Source: Canna indica (lineage: Eukaryota > Streptophyta > Magnoliopsida > Zingiberales > Cannaceae). Taken from it: DNA of 64,000 bases. Positions 23,343-34,435 of this stretch are shown piece by piece (position 1 is the stretch's first letter; the number at the start of each line of letters is the position of its first letter). The translations under genes were made by a program, and so were the position numbers. The stretch covers positions 31,910,501 through 31,974,500 of the forward strand of contig CP136890.1 of the NCBI GenBank assembly GCA_034359265.1, in the 5' to 3' direction. The notes below the pieces were generated by a model, which made no database searches, was not told the origin of the DNA, and saw only the letters and a program-made list of their open reading frames with translations.

Positions 23343-24315
23343 GAGTCGCCTCAACCTGCTGACGATCCGGGAACATCTCGGCGTGAGTCACCTCCACCCG
23401 TAGCGGCCGCCTCAGGACTTTGTCATAGCTATCCAGCTCCTCACAAGCCATCAACCCCTTAATGGAGTTGTTCAGTCCGTTGAAAAAGAACTCTGCCCGT
23501 CTGCTACTGGTGGAAACCAAATCTGGGACGAACATCGCGAGCGCATCAAACTTGCTGGCATACTCTACCACTCGCTTCGTCCCCTGACGCAACTAAATGA
23601 ACTCCTGCAATTTCTGCCTCGCAAAGGTAGTTGGATAATATTTCTTGAAAAATATCTTCAAGAATCTCTTCCAAGAGATCGCCTTCCCTCTCAGTAGCCT
23701 TTGCTGCATCTCCCACCAAACCAAAGCCTCCCCAGTAAAGCAATAAGTCACCAAACTAACTTGATCCTCCTCTGGACAACCCAATACACCAAAGGCCCGC
23801 TCCACCTCGCGGACCCACGACTGAGCCACTGCAGGGTCGGTGGTCCCAGAAAAACTGTCGAATTTGCCTCTCCCTAGGCACAGAAACTGATTCAGACGGT
23901 TCATCTTCCGCCTCTCGAGAGACTCAGGCTGTACTGGGTCATACCGAGCTACTGGCTGCGGCTGCACCGGTGAATCATCTGAAGACTCTCCAGCAGATAT
24001 CTCAGAAGGTGTATCCTCACTATAAGCTGAGTCAGAATCGAACTCAGAATCGGACTGCTGCTGAGGCTCCATCCGTTCGGTCTTCCCTCTCGCTCGACCA
24101 CCCCGAGCGCTACCCTGGTTGGGCCTACGGCTCGAGCGTGCCCGACGCTGAAACTGAGCCAAAGGGACATCATCTGCCAAGTCTGGCTCGACTCTGGCCG
24201 GAACTGGACTAACCCTCTGAGTCTGTGCAGCCTGCCTACCGCCTCGACCTCGACCTCGACCTCGGCGTCCACCTCTGAAGGTAGTCCTGACACCCGTGCT
24301 ACCTCTAGCTTCCAT
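23343..24315 (-). pseudogene. Ty3/gypsy gag, broken by a stop and truncated
   Basis: The reading begins at an ATG (24315) with an Arg/Gly-rich N-terminus and an acidic linker. The Retrotrans_gag fold follows: WVREVERAFGVLGCPEEDQV, ALVWWEMQQRLL, FFKKYYPTTFARQKLQEF. A TAG at 23595-23593 interrupts it. The same frame then continues as LRQGTKRVVEYASKFDALA, which is the expected next motif. It ends where the flanking GGTCGACC-rich LTR sequence begins. There is no zinc knuckle or protease. Confidence 0.88.
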
Positions 24316-24474
24316 ATTTCCTAAAAGGAAAGAACGACTCAAGTTTCTCAATCAACCAACAACCAACAATTTAAAAATCAACTTATTATCTTACAGTAAG
24401 GTGAAATCTCATCCTTAGACCTAAACACTCAATAATCCTATGGAGGAGGACGATCCTAAGCTCTGATACCAAAT

Positions 24475-26861
24475 TGTTACGCCCCGCCTAGGTTTATCCC
24501 TATATATGGGACCTCACCTAGGAGAAGCGCAACTAGCAACAGAACAACAACATCAAAATGGACTGAATTTAAATTTACAACCAGATTCAAATCGAATATC
24601 CAACCAGATAATAATAAAAGTTCAACAGTCCATAAGAGAACAATGAATTCTAGAGTCTAGCTAAAAGTGCATAGTTCAACTAATAAATTAGAAAACTAAA
24701 TGTTGTGCGGAAGACGTCTCCTCCTCCTCCAAAACTCTAGCTACCTCATAAGATAATGTCGTCATACCTGGGAATCTGAGGCAAAAACAACAAACATCAG
24801 CAGAAGGCTGAGTAGGATTTCAACAAGATGCTATGATGCCATGTGTACAACGGAAGATATGATTCAACCATCTACTCGATGCACCTATACCAATCAACTA
24901 TGTCAACTATGTCAACTATCATCTATATGAGTATGTGTCATAAACTCAATCAAGAGCGTAGTGGACATTGGGTTTCCCCCGCTCTCTCGCACCCCGAGAG
25001 TGGCACCTCAAGCCCGCTCCAGCTAGAGATACAACTATCCAAAAATGGTAGTCCGCCGACGTCTAACACCTCGACGCCATTCACACAACCCGTGTGATAA
25101 ATATGTGATCACCGGTGTCACTTTCCCTACACCTTGGGCAATATATCAATAGTGTCCAGGGCTATCGCCCAATAGTAGGTCAACTATGCATCATGTCAAC
25201 AACTACTCTACTACAACTCAACTAGTATAATGCTAGTAGTCATGTCATCATGTATGAATTAAATATATAAACAACAGTATAAGACATGCAACGTCTATAC
25301 TAGCATCCTCAACTAATATGCATATAAAAATATCATGCTGGCAACATGTATCAACAAAATATGCATAAAGAGTTTCAACAGCAGTAGATATCAATTTTTA
25401 ACGGAATAGAATAACAAGATATATTTCGACATAGGATAACAACCGATCTAGGATGAGATTCACCTTGACAACAACTACCACAAAAGAATAACTCGAGTAG
25501 AAACCATAAAAACCGATAAAATAATACTTTTCGGCCTGACACGCAAAACGAGGCAAAATGAGGCAATAACACATACTGATTTCAACATCCGAAAGCCATA
25601 CGATAAAACTGACTCCACCAATGGATTCGGGGCGTCGAGTAGGTTCAAATTCATATATAATAAGATTATTCTGACCCACTATAAAGCCTCAAAATAATCT
25701 TTTAAATATCAACAATTAACTCAAAATATCAACTTAAATAAGTTCCTGATATAAAGATCGTAACAGTGCTAAAATCCATAAGTCACTGTTACGTTGCAGT
25801 GATACTAGCCAATATATATATATAACCAATTTATTATATATATAACAATGATATAACTATCTGCCACAGTTACCAACTCAAGCAACAACATTCAATGGAT
25901 ATAACACTACTACAAGAAAAATATCACTGATATATATATATAACACAACACCGATATAATTTAAAATAAAACATTGATATATTCTACTCCTTCACTTCTT
26001 CACCCGCCCGCATCCACCCCGATGCCACCCCTACCAGTCACCACCCCCGACCATCCCGGCCGACCGCGTCGGTGGAGAAGCCCGACGCCGGCACCCTCGA
26101 CTTCGCCGCCGCTCAGCGAACAGACGACGACAAAGCAAGGGGCGGCGGACCTAGCTCGGGGGCGATCGCCCCCCCCCTTCTTGCGCGACGCTGCGCCCTC
26201 GCGCGATGTCGTTGTGCGACTCGCGGGACTGCACTTGATGGCGACAAGGAGTGTGCCAGCCGACGGGGACGCGTTCGACGGCGACATTGCGCTCGGCGAC
26301 AATGAGCTGTGTCGTCGCGCGGTCGCCGATCGCACGAGTAGCGCTCAATCGAGTGCGATCCGACTCTGTCGAGGGTTGACGGAGCCGATCGGATCTTCAA
26401 AAAACCCTACCCGCCGGTTGCTCGGACTGCAAGCAGCCCACCATCGGAGTCAACTACCAAGACGACTCGATTCGACAAGAATACTTCCGATCTGAAAATT
26501 TACACAACAAGAACAATCGAGAATACACCAAAACTCAAGGAAACCACGAGAAACTTCCCGATCTATGAATCAACATGATGCCTACACAAATCTCATCCCA
26601 AAACCGAGTTTACCCTAAGCGAAAGGAAAGGAGTAGGTTAAGAATCCTACCGGAAATCTCCTCCGAACTCCGATTCACCGGAGCCTTCTCACCGCCGACA
26701 CCTCAAAATCCTCCGTCGACCACCGCTGCTACAGGAACCGAGAGAGAAACAAAGGATTAGAGAGGGTTTAGGGCTTAATTAAATAGGATTAGCATTTTTG
26801 CAAAAAGGCCCCTCTAAGAAATATATTTACAACTAGGTCCAAAAAATTTTCAGGTATAACA
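24475..26861 (-). repeat. Gypsy 5' LTR
   Basis: On the + strand it starts TGTTACGCCCCGCC and ends GGTATAACA, with the primer-binding site three bases outside the left end. From about 26500 to 26800 it holds promoter/leader-type sequence common in such LTRs. A separate GC-rich insertion seems to lie inside it (next entry). Confidence 0.75.
25905..26470. mobile_element. CACTA-like left end with CpG-rich body inside the gypsy LTR
   Basis: CACTACTACAAGAAAAATAT starts at 25905. CACYGATATA-type words then repeat three or four times over 70 bp, as in CACTA subterminal regions. After that, from about 25995 to 26460, the DNA is far richer in C, G and CpG than anything around it. The ORFs on both strands here look like composition artefacts. 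No matching right terminus was found, so it may be truncated, or the CpG block may be native to the LTR. Confidence 0.4.
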
Positions 26862-27034
26862 GATATTTTGTTTGTGTTAATTGCTTCATTATTAATCGAT
26901 TCCACATTTAGTCGTTCTATTGTGAATTGCCTAAGTACTTTAAGAAAACGTTTAAAAACGAATTTAGGCAAATAGATTTAGTTAACACACTATTCAACCC
27001 CCCCCCCCCCTCTAGTGTGGCAATTTATCCAACA

Positions 27035-27589
27035 TCGGTAATTGTTCCTTGAATTTAAATAAGCTAAAGACCGATTTTAGGAAATCTTTAACCCATCTGC
27101 TTTTTACCCGAGATATTTTAAAATTTTTAGTTTCCGTAAATTTGTACTAGAACCCAAAATTTAGATTTTGATCCTTAAGAATTTTGATTTTTCTGATATT
27201 TTTATTGAATCCAAATGAGAGTATTTCTTTTAAATACATTTATGTTTTAAAGTTCACAGAGAATAAAAATAAATAGAGACATTAACTTCTGACCTCTTAC
27301 CATTCGACTCTCCTCTTCACTCCTCTCCAATTCTAAGAAATGTAGATAAGACAAGGGTATTCTAGTAACATCCGACCTCATTACCCGGCCTCATTATAAA
27401 CCCTCCCCCTCACTTGTCGTCTTATTGATCTCGCGACTCTCATATGCCGACCTCTTACCAGTCCACTTCTCCCCATTTGACTCTCCTCTCCACTCCTCTC
27501 TGTTTCACCTTCGTACGGCTATCTCAACACCATCGCTTGCGCACCGTCGCGTCTAAGACCAACCTGTCATCCGTGGAGGCGAGCTCGGG
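27035..27589. other. Repeat-derived DNA left of the hAT-like MITE
   Basis: Part of 27040-27245 resembles 22870-23070 (ATTTTTATTGAATCCAAATG in both). Two similar blocks, GACCTCTTACCATTCGACTC near 27290 and a variant near 27460, form a loose duplication. No gene is recognised. Confidence 0.4.
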
Positions 27590-27932
27590 TAGAGGTGGCA
27601 ATGGGCCGTGCTTGGCACAACCCAAGTGAAATCAAAGTCGTGTCGGGCACGACCCAAATTTCCAAAAGGGCAACCCAGCCCGGCACAAGGGTCGACCCTT
27701 CGGGCTCAGGCCTGGCGCTGGCTAGGCTAGACCAGCTCGGCCAGCGCCAGGCATAGCCTATGCCTGGCAAAGACCAGGACATGGTCTGCGCCAAGCTTGG
27801 CCTAGTCCGTCCCTTGGGCACAGACGGGTCGTGCCTAGCTCGGCTCAAATTTTTTTGAGCTAGGTCAGGCACGGCCCTAGTTGGGTCGGGCCCGTGCCGC
27901 CCATGGGTGGGCCCAAGCCATTGCCACCTTTA
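27590..27932. mobile_element. hAT-like MITE with exact 8-bp target duplication
   Basis: The ends TAGAGGTGGCAATGG and CCATTGCCACCTTTA form a 15-bp inverted repeat with one mismatch. The flanks are AGCTCGGG at 27582-27589 and AGCTCGGG at 27933-27940, an exact 8-bp duplication typical of hAT insertions. The interior has several inverted GGCCAGCGCC-type stretches and no coding capacity. Confidence 0.9.
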
Positions 27933-27940
27933 AGCTCGGG

Positions 27941-29526
27941 TGCTCCAAGCTAGGGTTCTTGGTTTTCGACCTAGACCCGGTCATCCACTCCTATTTCTCT
28001 CATCTTTTGGCTTCCAAAGGTACTCTCAACCATCACATACCTTCCTATTTCAATTCTTAGGTTTGGTTAAACTTTAGCTTAGACGATGGATTTGAGGATT
28101 GGTGCTTGAAACTAGGGTTTCAATTAGGGCCTTTGTAACCCGAGTATACTTGATGTTAAATCTTGGGTTGATGATTAATTAGTATTCAGCTATTTTTGTT
28201 GTGGTACTAAATACCCTGGAGGGCCATTCCGTTGGTTCCACAGCTCCATAGGCTTGGAGATCATCTTGTTTACCCGCGTATTGTAAGTTGATTATATATA
28301 TATATATATATGGCATGCTCTTTAGCTCTTATGTTTTTATATCTACTATTCCTGCTTGAAGTCGGAGTGATGCGATTCGATTCAGTGTGTCTCCTAATCA
28401 AGTATGACTCCAACGAGGGGGGACCTGCAAAAGACACTCCGACACTCAAGTCATGGTATGTTCAAGGTGGGTGTAATGGAAATTGGAATCTATGGTACAT
28501 GAGGAGCGTGACATCTATATATATTAAAGGATGATGGGCGATTGACGATGATGTCGCCCAGTAATCTCGTAGGGATGTTGCTCAGAATGGGTCGAGGCCG
28601 ATCCCGGAGATGTCAGGTTCATAATGATGAATCCATCGTAATTAATGAGGATGTAAGTATCCTTGTATGGTCGGGTGGAGCCCCCGAGTTAAGTCCTCTG
28701 GCTTGACTTGAGATTGGTTCATGAGTGTGGGCACTTCTGAGCCTAATTCTGTTGGGCCCAAAGTACTAGTCCAGTCCATCTACACATCTTGATATATCTT
28801 GTTTCAAAGTGCATAACAAAGATTCGATCCATCATGTTTTACAATATGCTATTTTCTACTTTGAAATGCTAAATTTCTAGGACAAGCATCTTAGAAATAG
28901 ATTTCCTTTACTTGAAATAAATCTAATTTGCAAAAAGGAGGAATTTGATTTTGAAATGATTGCATAGTGATTTGGATCTATGCTATCAGAACTTTTGATA
29001 TTTAAACACTGCTTATGAATTGGGATAAATTGATCAGTATTATGAAATTATGATAAAACTATTTTTTATCTTCCGAGCAAGAATCTTTGTCAGAAATTAC
29101 AGCTAACGACAATAGACTTGGTGCACCTTGGTTCGACTCCAACAAGCAGGAGTGTTGCTAGCTCGACATGTTGGCCCCACGTCTGAATCTGCTCTGACTA
29201 AGCACTCTAACTTTGATAATGGCTCTCGATATGAGATCTCCCATTTTGATATTCTATTATATTGGTTTCGACATTTGCATATTATGTTTGAAATGGATTT
29301 ACAATATATGTTCATTACCTTCATCACTTTGAAAGTATGTCTTTTAAGTGATATTTGGTAAAAAGATTATGTTTTGAGCTTGTCCCGTTCATGTTATAGA
29401 CTTATAATATCTCTCACTGGGTCATTATGACTCACTTCGGTACTACTCTTCATGATTTTAGATACTAGTGTTGATCCGACTCTGGGTCTTCCAGCCTAGT
29501 AGAGACTTAGATCTTTTGTTAAGCAT
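27941..29526. other. Decayed LTR sequence
   Basis: The stretch 28400-28795 is homologous to 40905-41290 and partly to 34130-34240 (shared words: GACCTGCAAAAGACACTC, AATCTCGTAGGGATGTTGCT, GAGCCCCC then CTGGCTTG). A (TA)n run lies at 28292-28311. The end, 29466-29520, is repeated at 32268-32315 beyond the next solo LTR. No reading frame is recognised. Confidence 0.5.
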
Positions 29527-32240
29527 TGTCACACCCCAACTTAGGGTCACGTAACCGGCCAGGGTATACGTGCATATACCCCGTAGCCTATCTCATGCAC
29601 ATGTCATCTCATAATAAATCATAACGAAAAGAATAACAGACTTTATTATGAATTTGAAACCAAATAAATTCTATTTAAAAAGTGAAGTTTTAGCAAAACG
29701 TTTTAAAGTGCGGAAGTAAGTAAATCAAAGTTTTAATAGTTTACTTTAATAAATGAAATCTGAAAGAAAGACATAAATGTCCCCGAGGGACTACAATTTC
29801 AAAATACTAAAACACAAATGCATGACAAATCTACCAAAGACTCGACTACGACCCCTAATTAGGACTGTTATGAGATCAATGTGACTCATTTGCCCTCCAG
29901 CCATGCCAAGTGCTCTAGACTGGTCAGGCTCTGCAAAAAAAAATAAAAATAAACAACGGGTGAGTTCAAAAGAACTCAGTGAGCGATTCTACCAACCCCC
30001 ACCATAAAAACCAACCACAGAGATAAATGAATAAATGCCCCTATCCCATACAGGGATAATGCATCAAGTGGTATGACTAGCTAACATGCCATCTCGCCAT
30101 CACATGCCTAAAGGCAAACCTATTCACTTAGCAGTGAAGTACAATAAGCATCAGCCTATCTGTGCCCTAAGGCAATAAATCACACTCAAGGGTTATGAGG
30201 ATAATCGAGATTGACTCATCATAGCTTATCCTATAATCATACCCTTAAAGATAGCGCAGCAATAATCGGGATTCGCCCATCCGAACTTATTCCTTAAAAT
30301 AAAGAACCTCGGGAACAATCGAGATTCACCCATCTGAACTTGTTCCACAAGAAATGCAAGAACAATCGAGATTCGTCCATCCGAACTTGTTCCTTAAATA
30401 ATCACAGGAACAATCAGGATTTGCCCATCCGAACTTGTTCCATAAATAATCACATGAATAATTAGGATTCGTCCATCCGAACTTATTCCTTAAACATAAG
30501 TTGGGAATTAACCATCCAATCTTCCGGGCCAAGCCCGCAATCCGGCTCCTATTCGAGCATCTCCTCTATTCATTAAAATATGGCACTAACAAGACCTAAG
30601 TCAAGTGTCTCCTGCGGTGCCTTAGGGGTGTCTTTACTGGGAAACACCGCAAACTCTATGCCTGATCCCGACACCTAGACCCGTAATATCATCAATCCAT
30701 GAGATTTTATTTCATGCATATAATTTATTTTGTTGGCTCTTAACAGATTATGTTCCCCCTTGAATTTTAATTATACAATTAAAATTTCTATTGCCGAAAT
30801 TAGGGTTTTGCTTTAGAGATTTTATTTTCAGTTTACTGTTGAGCCCAAAACTGATGCGCCCAAGCCGAATATGATTTCCAAAGTGTGTCATATGGTTCCA
30901 AACTATATTTTTTGGTTAAAATAATAGGTTACACGACTATTGTTCAATAAACCAAGCGCATCACAACAGAGATTACAAAATCAGTCTTGAATTAATAATT
31001 TCAGCATGAAATTTTAGCAAGTTGAGTTTTCGGCATGTCAATGTATTAAATCTGAAAATCTAATTAAATCCCTAATTACCACCACAACATATTTATAACA
31101 TCATGATAAATCATGCAAAGATTAAATCATAATTTCTAAACCAAGATTTAAGCATCTAAACCAAGAACCTCAAACAAGAACATACATGGCATCAAGATTA
31201 AATCCTTTCATATGCAACATAGATTCTTATGCTGAAATTTTTATATCTAGACTCAATCATGCATTGGCATCATAGTGACTTTAATTAAGGAAACAAATCC
31301 AATGCCTAGATCTAAAAAAAATGTCAAGAAATTCTTTTAAGCATTTCATCGAACACCTTGAGGGCGATCCTATTCCCACCTTGGCCGAGCACCCCTAGGG
31401 TAGTCCTAGGGCTGCCGAGCCCCTTAGGGGGAAGGTCTTCGGCTGCCTCCTTCACGACAACAAAAGAAATCGACAAGAACTTGAGAATCGACGAAAAACC
31501 CAACAAGATACGAATCAATTTTCAAGATCGGCTCAAGAACACGAAAGAAATCCAAGACGAGGAGATGTAAACCACTCACCTAATTTGGAAGAAGAAAAAG
31601 AGAATTTTTTTCTCGATCGGCGGCTCCCGAATCCGACCTCAAACATGCGGCGGCGGCTCAGCTCCTTAAAGGAAAGGGGCGGCGGCTCCACCAAGCCGGC
31701 GGCTTGGCTTTCAAGGGAAAGGAAATAGGAGAGGGTGGGAGAAAGGGGTTCGGCTTGGCTCCTTTCCTCAGTGGCTGACTCCAAGGGAGGGGGAGAGGGG
31801 CGGCGGCTAGGTGGCTCCTCTCTCTCTCTCTCTCTCTCGGTGGCTGGTGCGGCTCTAATAGGGAGCCGCCTAGCCAATGAGGGGGGGTTTATACTCCCCT
31901 CCTCAAACCCTTATTCTACTAACCCTCTTAACAAACCCGCATCTGCCTCGAGCCCGAATCCAACTTGCTAACTTGCCTTAACTCACACTAACCCCATGCT
32001 AAATACAAGCATCAATCACATGCACACCCATGCAATACAATTTAATAAAACAAGAACACGCATTAACATAATTAAATACATTTATCTAAGCAGGAAAAGA
32101 AACTGCATAATTCATACTCCTACTTACCCGAGCTTTCAAGCTCGCACCGGATCATGGCTCGACTCAACTCGACCTCGAATCAACCCGCTAGACTGGCAAA
32201 GATAAAAAATAAAAAATATCATAATATCTCGGATATTACA
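29527..32240 (-). mobile_element. Solo LTR A, gypsy type, 2.7 kb
   Basis: On the + strand it runs from TGTCACACCCCAACTTAGGG to CTCGGATATTACA. It is clearly related over its length to solo LTR B at 34436-37087. It includes a (CT)n tract at 31819-31838 and internal tandem repeats, and carries no gag or pol. It lies inside older LTR DNA: the sequence GATCCGACTCTRGGTCTTCC occurs just left and just right of it. Confidence 0.75.
30230..30500. repeat. Tandem repeat inside solo LTR A
   Basis: About five imperfect units of roughly 45-50 bp each carry AACAATCGAGATTCGYCCAT followed by CCGAACTTGTTCC. The same motif array is in solo LTR B. Confidence 0.8.
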
Positions 32241-32785
32241 CCATCACACATCCGTTAGCTTATGCTTGATCCGACTCTAGGTCTTCCAACCCAATAGAGA
32301 CTTAGATCTTCTTGATTATGTACTTATGGTTTGATGTATTTGGCACTTGGTCTTGTAAACTTTACTGCTCCATTAGCTACAGGTAGGATCTTGCTTTTGT
32401 GCCCACTCAATTATGTTCTTTATGTCATTTGGATAGTTGGATTGGACTTTTGTTATGAATATAACTATTTCAAGATTCATGTATATATGAAAATGTTCAA
32501 TTTTAGGGGAAATTATGTTCGATTTTGAAATTGAATCTCGATTAGGCTTGCTAGGTGGCTAGTCCATCATATGTGCCAGTCATGGTCCAAGTACGGGTCG
32601 TGACGGGTAAAAATTATGAAAATTGAAATTTTCATCAAAATTGATTAGACTGTTCAAGAAATTAATTAAGTTTTCATCAATATATTTTATTTTTAAAATA
32701 AATATGATTATATATATGATGCATGCTATATTATTAGTTTCCTAATCCACTACTAAACAAGGTAATCCATGGAGGCGTAAAAGAA
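32241..32785. other. LTR debris between solo LTR A and a foldback MITE
   Basis: This includes the second copy of the GATCCGACTC block and AT-rich sequence to 32785. No gene is seen. Confidence 0.4.
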
Positions 32786-33084
32786 AGGGTAAATTGTACG
32801 AAATCCCCATTGACGATAGGCATTGTGCGCAAGACCTACTTGTGGTTACAAATGTTCTCGAAACCCCTCTTCACTTCAATATTGGTGCGAAGAGACCACT
32901 TATGTTAGCCTTCCCATTATTAAGTTAATGTTTAAACACTTCTGTGCAACGCAACACAAGAGCTAATGAAAGTGGCCTCTTGCACCACTATTGAAGTGAA
33001 GGGGGGTTCCGAGAACATATGCTACCACATGTATGTCTTGCTCACAACGCCTATAGTTAATGGGGGTTCCGTATAATTTATCCT
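32786..33084. mobile_element. Foldback MITE, about 300 bp
   Basis: The left arm AGGGTAAATTGTACGAAA... and the complement of the right arm AGGATAAATTATACGGAA... align for roughly 50 bases, with further complementarity toward the centre (AAGTGGCCTC-like and AGACCACTT blocks). The long inverted arms and lack of coding potential suggest a Mutator-like or snapback MITE. Flanking GTAAAAGAA and GAAAGAAAT are similar but not an exact target duplication. Confidence 0.7.
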
Positions 33085-33481
33085 GAAAGAAATAATATCA
33101 AATGAATTCCTTTTGAATATGCAAAATTTTTATTTTTAAAACTCATTTATACATAGGCAATTAAGTAAAATAGTAGTGATGAATCAATTTTTATTATCAT
33201 ACCAAATGTGGGAAATGAGATTCTATTTCTTATTTTACCACTTAAATCAAAAAAATTTCTATGATGGAATTAGGAATTCCTTTTACTATGTAATTCCTTT
33301 TATTAGATTGTAAATTGAATTGGTTAAATTTTTATTCAAATATAGAGGAATTCATTTTTAGAATGAAACAGAGTTATTGAGTGACTGTGCTGGGTTCGAA
33401 CCTTAGAACTATTGAGTGATACCAGATGTTACTACCACTTATGCTACAAGTGGATTTACAAATTGAATTGGTTTGTTTAAG
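33085..33481. other. AT-rich DNA, nothing recognised
   Basis: No ORF, terminal motif or repeat was identified. Confidence 0.4.
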
Positions 33482-33962
33482 TTTGAAAAAAGCTTTAACG
33501 TGACTTTTACTTGGTTTATTTGGATTTTAAATATAATATAATCCCACCCAACGACTTAGTCTACTTTTAGTAGGGGTGAAAAAAAATCGAAAGTTAGTTA
33601 ATCGGAAAATCAGTTCAAAATTGAACCAAATTTTTTGGTTAACCGATCCGACGATTTCGGTTTTGGTCTTTATTTTTTAAATTTCATCTTTCAGTTTCGT
33701 TTTTGGTTTTTGAGTCCTAGTTTGAAAAAAAACTTTAACGCGACTTTTACTTGGTTTATTTGGATTTTAAATATAATATAATCCCACCCAACGACTTAGT
33801 CTACTTTTAGTAGGGGTGAAAAAAAAATCGAAAGTTAGTTAACCGAAAAATTGGTCCAAAACTGAACCAATTTTTTTGCTTAATCGATCTGACGATTTCG
33901 GTTTTGGTTTTTATTTTTTAAAATTTCAACTTTCAGTTTCGTTTTTGGTTTTTGAGTCCTAG
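33482..33962. repeat. Tandem duplication, period about 239 bp
   Basis: Copy 1 (33482-33720) and copy 2 (33721-33962) both run from TTTGAAAAAA through ACTTTTACTTGGTTTATTTG and AGTAGGGGTGAAAAAAA to TTTTTGGTTTTTGAGTCCTA. Only scattered differences are present. The TAGGGGTGAAAA start and AACCGA words inside suggest that a hAT-type MITE was duplicated with its flank. Confidence 0.85.
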
Positions 33963-34435
33963 TTAATCGTTAGTCCATGGTTAATCGGTTCATATATAAT
34001 CTTTTAATTTTTACACCTCCTAAATTTTTATATATATATTTTTCTCTCTCTAAAATTTATATAAAGTAATACATTGAAGTATATTTTAAATTATATTTCA
34101 TCCTTCAAAATTATATATATATATATAAGGTCGGGGCGATAATCGGGTGGAGCCCCCAGGCTAAACCATCTGGCTTGACTTGAGTTTGGTTCATGAGTGT
34201 GGGTGCTTCTGGGCCTAATACGGCCGAGCTCAAAGTGTTATTCTAGTTCACAACCCCTAAGCTTGGTCGGAGTCTGAAGGACTTCGTTTTGAGCTCTAGG
34301 TAGCGCGGGTTTTTGACTTTTGTATGGTCTTTAGATGTTGGTTGTGTTCCATGAGTTTATCTGTTTCTGGTTGAGTCGTGTGGGTGTCGAACTGCTGATG
34401 AGGTGTTCCGAGAGCCAAGGTGCTATGTCACACTC
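33963..34435. other. LTR debris left of solo LTR B
   Basis: Homology to the 28.4-kb and 40.9-kb repeat copies starts at about 34130 (GGAGCCCCCAGGCTAAAC). An AT dinucleotide run lies at 34106-34128. No gene is seen. Confidence 0.45.

Larger units (their letters stand above)
23343..26861 (-). mobile_element. Truncated Ty3/gypsy element: 5' LTR plus start of gag
   Basis: Read on the - strand, this has a 2.39-kb LTR (26861-24475, TGTTATACC...GTAACA), a tRNA-Met primer site TGGTATCAGAGC (complement of 24460-24471), a short leader and gag. It ends abruptly at about 23343 within the SIRE-like LTR. Protease, reverse transcriptase, integrase and 3' LTR are all missing. Confidence 0.8.
22477..27034 (+). 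mobile_element. SIRE-like Copia solo LTR, interrupted by a gypsy fragment
   Basis: The left end TGTTAGCC and the following CAGTTTTGATGATAACAAAC match the start of the LTRs of the Copia element at 51.6-59.6 kb (reverse complement). The right end (26867-27034) matches their other end, with TTAGTTAACACACTATTCA, a run of Cs and CTCTAGTGTGGCAA. GGTCGACC-type motifs at 23195-23345 are shared too. The flanks are TCGAT (22472-22476) and TCGGT (27035-27039), a probable 5-bp target duplication with one change. The middle has diverged and was opened by a gypsy element. No internal domain belongs to this copy. Confidence 0.6.

Noticed and set aside
25974..26495. 173-aa and 111-aa ORFs on opposite strands in GC-rich DNA
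   Set aside because: They overlap antisense, have Arg/Pro/Ala-biased composition and no recognisable domain. High GC alone removes stops.
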